A DNA stretch of 64,000 nt from Paludibacter sp. (GTDB lineage Bacteria > Bacteroidota > Bacteroidia > Bacteroidales > Paludibacteraceae), in NCBI GenBank assembly GCA_028710895.1, contig JAQTTH010000009.1, positions 124,001 to 188,000 on the forward strand, given 5' to 3'. Positions 56,182 through 64,000 of this stretch are shown one piece after another. The notes beneath the pieces were generated by a model. It was not told the DNA's origin, made no database searches, and was given only the letters and a program-made list of their open reading frames with translations. The number at the start of each line of letters is the position of its first letter. The first letter of the stretch is position 1. Position numbers and translations under genes: made by a program.

Positions 56182-57417
56182 TCATTCTGTCATATTAATC
56201 GTTTTAGGTTTTAGAGCAGTTAGTTGCAACACAATGGTAATAACAATTACCACACCCAGCATGGCGAAGTTTTTTCCCAAATTTCCGGCATCAACCGTTT
56301 TACCTAAAAATCCCGTAATGACAGCCCCCGACGCAATTCCCACCAAATTCATTAATCCATAACCCGTGGCACGATAGCGAGGCGAAACAAATTGACAAAG
56401 AATAGGCATGTTATTTACATCAAACATTCCAAAGCCAAGTCCGAAACAAAGCGCACCACCCAACACAGTTGGAAAGCTATGTCCGTAACCGAGCAGTATC
56501 AATGCCGGAATGGTAAGCGAAAGACCTATAACGCCCGTATAAATCCGACCTTTCAAATGCTTTTGCACCCATTTATCGGAAAGAAAACCACCAATTAAAA
56601 CACCTACGAATGAAGCCATTGCCATGGTAACAGTAGCTATTGGACCAGCTTCAGCCATAGGCAAATGAAGACTTTCAGAAAGCAGCGTTGGCAGCCAGTT
56701 TTTGGTAGCCCAACCCGGAAGACTTGGCGCAGAAAAATAGAACAGAATAATCCAAAAAGAGATATTTCCCAATAAAATTCCAAGGCCTTTGAACGAAACA
56801 GCAAACTCTCTCAAAACTGAACTTTGCTTTGCCGTTTCAACATTGTAGCCTTTCTTTTCTTTCAAAAATAAAATCAAAACCAAGCTGTACACAACGCCTA
56901 CCAAACCAAAACCGTGGAAAGTGCTTTGCCACGAAAAATGATCGGCAATGGTAGCACCAAATCCACCAAAAGCCTGCCCGAGGTAAATACCGGTTGTATG
57001 AATTCCAATGGCGATAGAGCGCGTTTTACCGTCGTGATAATCAGCAATGAGCGACAGTCCAGCCGGTATGTAAAATGCCTCGCTGATTCCCATTAATGCC
57101 CGCAACCAATATACCTGATCGTAGGTATGTGCATAACCCATCAGCAAGGTTACTGCAGACCAGACAAACAAACTTACCACTATCATCCATTTGCGGTTCA
57201 ACCGGTCGGCAATAATACCCGAAACAGGGCTCATTAGCGCGTAAATCCATAGGAATACAGCCATCAACCGACCGAAATTTTCTGCCGATATCAGTTCATG
57301 AATGTCCGCCATCATCGACGGTTTCATGGTAGAAAGCATTTGTCGGTCGAGGTAGTTGAGCAGAGCTACAAACCAAAGCAACGCCACGACAAGCCAGGGA
57401 TAGAATTTATTTTTCAT
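56182..57417 (-). CDS. MFS transporter, sugar-acid carrier type
   Basis: A 411-residue membrane protein with about twelve hydrophobic segments. The first loop has LLNYLDRQMLSTMKP, followed by SPVSGIIADRLNRKWMIVVS (the conserved loop-2 motif), RALMGISEAFYIPAGLSLIA and a seventh-to-eighth helix region VGVLIGGFLSDKWVQKHL. The pattern DRQ and GxxADRxxRK fits the anion:cation symporter group that takes up hexuronates and galactonate or rhamnonate-type acids. The substrate is not shown by the sequence. Between an aldolase of the DapA family and pectin enzymes, uptake of galacturonate or unsaturated oligomers is plausible. It lies 78 bases after the aldolase gene. Confidence 0.85.
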   Translation of the reverse strand: MKNKFYPWLVVALLWFVALLNYLDRQMLSTMKPSMMADIHELISAENFGRLMAVFLWIYALMSPVSGIIADRLNRKWMIVVSLFVWSAVTLLMGYAHTYDQVYWLRALMGISEAFYIPAGLSLIADYHDGKTRSIAIGIHTTGIYLGQAFGGFGATIADHFSWQSTFHGFGLVGVVYSLVLILFLKEKKGYNVETAKQSSVLREFAVSFKGLGILLGNISFWIILFYFSAPSLPGWATKNWLPTLLSESLHLPMAEAGPIATVTMAMASFVGVLIGGFLSDKWVQKHLKGRIYTGVIGLSLTIPALILLGYGHSFPTVLGGALCFGLGFGMFDVNNMPILCQFVSPRYRATGYGLMNLVGIASGAVITGFLGKTVDAGNLGKNFAMLGVVIVITIVLQLTALKPKTINMTE

Positions 57418-57450
57418 CAGATATTAGAACCAAGGTAATAGACAAAAGCA

Positions 57451-57483
57451 AACTTTCCCAAAGTTTTATACTTCGGGAAAGTT
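57451..57483 (-). terminator. Terminator or hairpin after the aldolase gene
   Basis: AACTTTCCCAAAGT and ACTTCGGGAAAGTT pair at 13 of 14 positions around TTTAT. On the minus strand it is followed by TTTGCTTTTG. It could reduce read-through into the MFS gene. Confidence 0.6.
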
Positions 57484-57495
57484 ATTAAGAGGCAA

Positions 57496-58398
57496 TTATA
57501 ATTCTAAAGCTTCAATAGCTGCACGGATTTTAGCTTTATGTTCGTCATCGAATTTATTGAACGGAGCGGCCAAAAAGTCATTGCAGATACCCAACACTGA
57601 CAAACCTGCTTTCACACCTTTCAAATAGCTTGAACCATAACTTCCAACTGTATAAATAGTTGAACTGAGTTGCATTACTTTTGCATGAAGCTCGCGTACT
57701 TTGTCAACGTCTTTTGCTACAGCAGCATTGTACAAAGCAACATATAATTTTGGGAACATATTGGCACCACCATTTACACCACCATGTGCACCCATCAAAA
57801 CTACTTCTCCCATCATTTCTTCCGGTCCTACAAAGATTGAAAACTCCGGACGATCGCGGAATTCATGCATTACCGATTGGAAATAACCTCCGTTAGCAGA
57901 ACTATCTTTAAACCCGATAACTTTTGGGTTTTCGGCAATGCGACGAATGGTCGAGGGCGCGAAGGAAACCTTGGTGTGCGTTGGCATATTGTACAAAAAG
58001 ACTGGTAGAGGTAACTGAGGAATCAGTTCTTCGTAAAACTCGGCCAATTCCGGTTGGGCTGTTGCATAATAATATGGAGGCGCGGAAACCACAGCATCAG
58101 CACCGTTATCTGCTGCCACATTAGCCAAAGCCACACTGTCAGCAACCGAAGTATCAGAAATTCCTACCAGTAAAGGCAAGCGTCCTTTCAGAATACGTGC
58201 TGTTTGTTTAATCATATCGCAACGAAGACTGAAACCAAGACTTTGAGCCTCACCGGTTGTTCCTAAAATAAATACTCCATGAACGCCGCCTGCAATGACG
58301 TGTTCAATCAATCTCTCAAGCCCCTCAACATCAAGCGTGTTATTATCTAAGAGTGGCGTAACTAATGGTGGAACTATTCCACGTAAAACTTTTTCCAT
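57496..58398 (-). CDS. DapA-family aldolase/lyase (N-acetylneuraminate lyase or keto-deoxy-sugar aldolase)
   Basis: A 300-residue TIM-barrel enzyme. GTTGEAQSL (46-54), the tyrosine Y136 in LYNMPTHTK and the Schiff-base lysine K164 in IGFKDSSAN are all present. The family members split or join pyruvate with an aldehyde: dihydrodipicolinate synthase, N-acetylneuraminate lyase and keto-deoxygluconate-type aldolases. In a pectin region, cleavage of a 2-keto-3-deoxy sugar acid from galacturonate or rhamnose breakdown is more likely than lysine synthesis, but YNMP does not settle it. It starts nine bases after the GH2 stop at 58408, so it is in its transcript, and is followed by the MFS gene. Confidence 0.85.
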   Translation of the reverse strand: MEKVLRGIVPPLVTPLLDNNTLDVEGLERLIEHVIAGGVHGVFILGTTGEAQSLGFSLRCDMIKQTARILKGRLPLLVGISDTSVADSVALANVAADNGADAVVSAPPYYYATAQPELAEFYEELIPQLPLPVFLYNMPTHTKVSFAPSTIRRIAENPKVIGFKDSSANGGYFQSVMHEFRDRPEFSIFVGPEEMMGEVVLMGAHGGVNGGANMFPKLYVALYNAAVAKDVDKVRELHAKVMQLSSTIYTVGSYGSSYLKGVKAGLSVLGICNDFLAAPFNKFDDEHKAKIRAAIEALEL

Positions 58399-58407
58399 AC
58401 CTGTTAT

Positions 58408-61635
<3,228 letters not shown>

Positions 61636-61685
61636 TCACAGAGAGTATTAAAAAGACGATAAAACAAGGTCAATGTACTCAAAAC

Positions 61686-61724
61686 AAAAAGCTCAGAAAC
61701 CTTCAAATCGGGCTCTGAGCTTTC
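61686..61724 (-). terminator. Terminator of the CotH-like gene
   Basis: AAAGCTCAGA (61688-61697) and TCTGAGCTTT (61714-61723) pair. On the minus strand the stem is followed by TTGTTTTGAG. It lies 16 bases after the stop codon. Confidence 0.8.
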
Positions 61725-61739
61725 AGCCATTTTTTCCTT

Positions 61740-64000
61740 CTATTTCTTTATCAATTTCAGATATGTGCTTTGCCCACCGTAACTAATTCGGCAAATATAG
61801 ATACCCGTTTGAGTTGTTTCAGGAGACCAATCGAACTGATTTTCGCCACTGAATGCTTTGCCTTTGAACAGTTGCCGTACCAATCGTCCGTCGATACCAT
61901 AAATGTCCAGTTGCAAATCGCCATCAGCAGGCAAGGTCATGTGAATACGCGTCGATTCGCCGAATGGATTCGGATAATTGGAGCAAGCCAACAGGTCGGC
62001 AAGTGGTAACTGAACAGCATTCGGACCGATATAAACAAAGGTGGCTTCGGTAATGGCCGACCATTCTGTGCTGGTTTTAGCACGGGCTTTTACGGTAATA
62101 CTACTGCCCACACTGAAGGCATTTGTATAGGTTTTGGCCTGTATTGCAACCGTTCCGGCAACTAATGTACGAGGGTCTGTTCCATCAGTTGTATAATAAA
62201 TTGTTCCGGTATTGGAACTCATTCCCAAACTGATAGCAGATGTAATTGTTCCACCATTATTGGTAAATTTAGGTGCATTTACCGTAGGGAAATAACCGGC
62301 CTTGCGTAATTGCTTGATAACAGTGTCAGTTCGATATGGGAAATAGCTTGTCAACAAGGCATTTTTGCGTGGCAACCAATGTCCATTTTTAGTATAAGGA
62401 CCGGTGTTGTTGTACCAATCGCCCCAACGTGCCGATTCAGCTATTATGGCTAAGTCAATTTCGGTAGCTAATTTCGTATATCGCTCTGCCACAACTTTAG
62501 GCGTAAGCGCACCACCATCGTTAATTAGTTGTTTCTGAATGTGATCGGCCAAAGTCACCTTAAAATCAGGATTTTTCTTCAGAAATTGTAAAAATGCTGT
62601 CGGATTGCCCAGTGTCGGAGCAGCCGAAACAAGGTCTGTTCCAATAGCAGTCATCGTGGTTTCAGCGTCCCAACAGAAAAATTTAAACCCTGAAGCATTT
62701 GAAACAAAATTACGACCGGCCGACCAGTTATTTTTATCCCAATCCTGATTTCCCAGGTAATAGTTTACAAGCATATAATCGATATAATCTTCAATATCAA
62801 GCAGATTGCTGTAATTTACATTTAGTGTGCCATCGGGGTTACGTCCCTTCAATTTTTGGTAATTTGCATTTGTTGCAATACTATCAGTTTGCACCTGACT
62901 TAAAAGATCTTTCCATGCAACCAGCGTTCCGGCAGTAGGCATCGTGAATTGTTGCTCTTTAACAACGTCGTATTGCGTTTTATCTCCGCCCAGATATGAC
63001 TCCATAAAATCTTCGTCATACTGTTCGGTGATATTGTACAGCCCCCAATATAATCCATTGATATACAAATGAACAAAACGCTCGTGAGCCGAAGGATAGC
63101 CCATTTCGAGCTGGGTTGTTTTTGCCCACGAATCCTGAATATACTGAGCGGCAATTTGTTGCGATGCTGCATTCTTTGCCCAGGTATAGTTATAACCACC
63201 ACGAAGAACCAGTGAATTAAATTCTTTCACAGCGTTCTTTTCTTCAAAAACATCGAAGTTTAGTTTTGAAGGACCGTATGCCGATTTGAAACCGAGTTCA
63301 AAACCATGTTTCATGCAATTTGCCGGTATCCGGCTATTTCCCCCATGCAATTTGAGTTCGCAGTTAATCTGAAACTGTTTACCTGTTGCCGGGTCAAAAT
63401 ACTCAGCCGAAGTTGGTCTAACCCAGTCTGCACCCAGACTTAATGGCCTCCCTGTATAAATATATATGCCACCTGTTGTGGCATTATTCACATCCGAAAA
63501 AATATAACCCGCATTTGTTACAATCGATACAGTCGGAATCGATTTCAAACTATTCTCCATCAACGATTTGTAATCTGCACTATTACAAATGTCCGGATCC
63601 ATTTCATAATCAGCCTTGATGGTGGTTGTGCTTGCAGCCTGTTTCCAATCGGTAGGATAGCCCACAGGAGTTGACGATTGCTTTACCACATCGGCAGGAT
63701 AAATATAGGTATTTGTTATAACTTCGCTCAGGAGTCCGGCCGAATTGATGGTAACTGCACTCAAAGGAGTGGTAGTAGTAATATGTATCGGAGTGCTATA
63801 TAATGTCCCGGTTGCCAATGTTGGACGTGTACCATCCAATGTATAATAAATAGAGCCATTACCTCCGGATAAAGAAAGAACTACATCAATGGGAGCATTA
63901 TAAAAACCACGAGCAACGCTAAAAGTTGGAGCAAAAGGCAAGCTACCGGCCACGTTCTCAGCTCCCGGAGTGGCTGTTGTAAAATAAACAGCTTGTCCCT
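61740..64000 (-). CDS. CotH-kinase-like secreted protein with T9SS sorting domain (5' end outside window)
   Basis: The frame stays open to the right edge (GQAVYFTTATPG continues before the first possible start at 63953), so the N-terminus is missing. At least 750 residues are visible. They are a chitobiase/hexosaminidase-C-terminal-like domain (SIYYTLDGTRPT), a CotH-type kinase-like domain with ELKLHGGNSRIPANC, VHLYINGLYWGLYNITEQYD and FKFFCWDAETTM, a second hexosaminidase-type domain (TIYYTTDGTDPRT), and a T9SS sorting domain from CSNYPNPFGESTRIHM to YLKLIKK. CotH domains in spores are protein kinases; their role in Bacteroidota surface proteins is unknown. It has its own terminator and is separate from the GH2 transcript downstream. 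Confidence 0.82.
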   Translation of the reverse strand, partial: GQAVYFTTATPGAENVAGSLPFAPTFSVARGFYNAPIDVVLSLSGGNGSIYYTLDGTRPTLATGTLYSTPIHITTTTPLSAVTINSAGLLSEVITNTYIYPADVVKQSSTPVGYPTDWKQAASTTTIKADYEMDPDICNSADYKSLMENSLKSIPTVSIVTNAGYIFSDVNNATTGGIYIYTGRPLSLGADWVRPTSAEYFDPATGKQFQINCELKLHGGNSRIPANCMKHGFELGFKSAYGPSKLNFDVFEEKNAVKEFNSLVLRGGYNYTWAKNAASQQIAAQYIQDSWAKTTQLEMGYPSAHERFVHLYINGLYWGLYNITEQYDEDFMESYLGGDKTQYDVVKEQQFTMPTAGTLVAWKDLLSQVQTDSIATNANYQKLKGRNPDGTLNVNYSNLLDIEDYIDYMLVNYYLGNQDWDKNNWSAGRNFVSNASGFKFFCWDAETTMTAIGTDLVSAAPTLGNPTAFLQFLKKNPDFKVTLADHIQKQLINDGGALTPKVVAERYTKLATEIDLAIIAESARWGDWYNNTGPYTKNGHWLPRKNALLTSYFPYRTDTVIKQLRKAGYFPTVNAPKFTNNGGTITSAISLGMSSNTGTIYYTTDGTDPRTLVAGTVAIQAKTYTNAFSVGSSITVKARAKTSTEWSAITEATFVYIGPNAVQLPLADLLACSNYPNPFGESTRIHMTLPADGDLQLDIYGIDGRLVRQLFKGKAFSGENQFDWSPETTQTGIYICRISYGGQSTYLKLIKK

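Noticed and set aside
55288-58398. Sialic acid catabolic operon (lyase plus MFS plus SASA esterases)
   Set aside because: No epimerase, kinase or sialidase gene is present, and the YNMP wording of the aldolase does not favour sialate lyase. The surrounding enzymes point to pectin.

Overview
The window looks like chromosomal DNA of a free-living or environmental Bacteroidota, probably of the Bacteroidales/Marinilabiliales kind. The signs are a hybrid two-component system, several C-terminal type IX secretion (T9SS) sorting domains, a FecI-like sigma factor with a FecR-like partner, TAnnTTTG promoter elements, weak Shine-Dalgarno sequences and AT-rich spacers. The genus is not determined.

Positions 1-9490 are an accessory region. 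It holds an M15 peptidase (cut by the left edge) with a small holin-like membrane protein, a LuxR-type regulator, and a 1.1 kb gene-free stretch with a degenerate 21-bp tandem array and a REP-like inverted pair. These are followed by an FN3 protein, a solitary AT-rich 1264-residue protein with a nuclease-like N-terminus (a candidate anti-phage protein), a secreted alpha/beta hydrolase, and a DUF1304 membrane protein with a near-identical repeat just upstream and another just downstream.

Positions 9491-61617 are almost wholly a plant cell-wall polysaccharide region. On the minus strand (16668 to 9491) lie a T9SS-tagged protein, a zincin-like protein, a T9SS-tagged GH51 and a T9SS-tagged GH43. 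Divergent from them are GH105, GH35, a double GH43 and GH51 (17033-24853), then GH43 and GH2 (25032-29176). After an ECF sigma/mini anti-sigma pair, a long minus-strand series follows: a beta-helix protein, PL1 pectate lyase, an unknown secreted protein, the HTCS regulator, two SASA esterases, three GH2 enzymes, a DUF5703 protein and a GH106 rhamnosidase. Within that series lies a catabolic trio: an inositol-monophosphatase-like enzyme, an MFS carrier and a DapA-family aldolase. Together these fit stepwise removal of arabinan, galactan/arabinogalactan and acetyl groups, cleavage of the pectin backbone, and uptake and breakdown of the released acid sugars. The likely target is pectin (rhamnogalacturonan I type). 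No SusC/SusD pair is present in these 64 kb.

The right end holds a T9SS-tagged CotH-kinase-like protein cut by the window edge. Two compact families of intergenic repeats, one of them forming REPIN-like inverted pairs that supply a stop codon and part of a signal peptide, are scattered through the window. Two polysaccharide promoters share a 14-bp site at the same offset from the -7 element.
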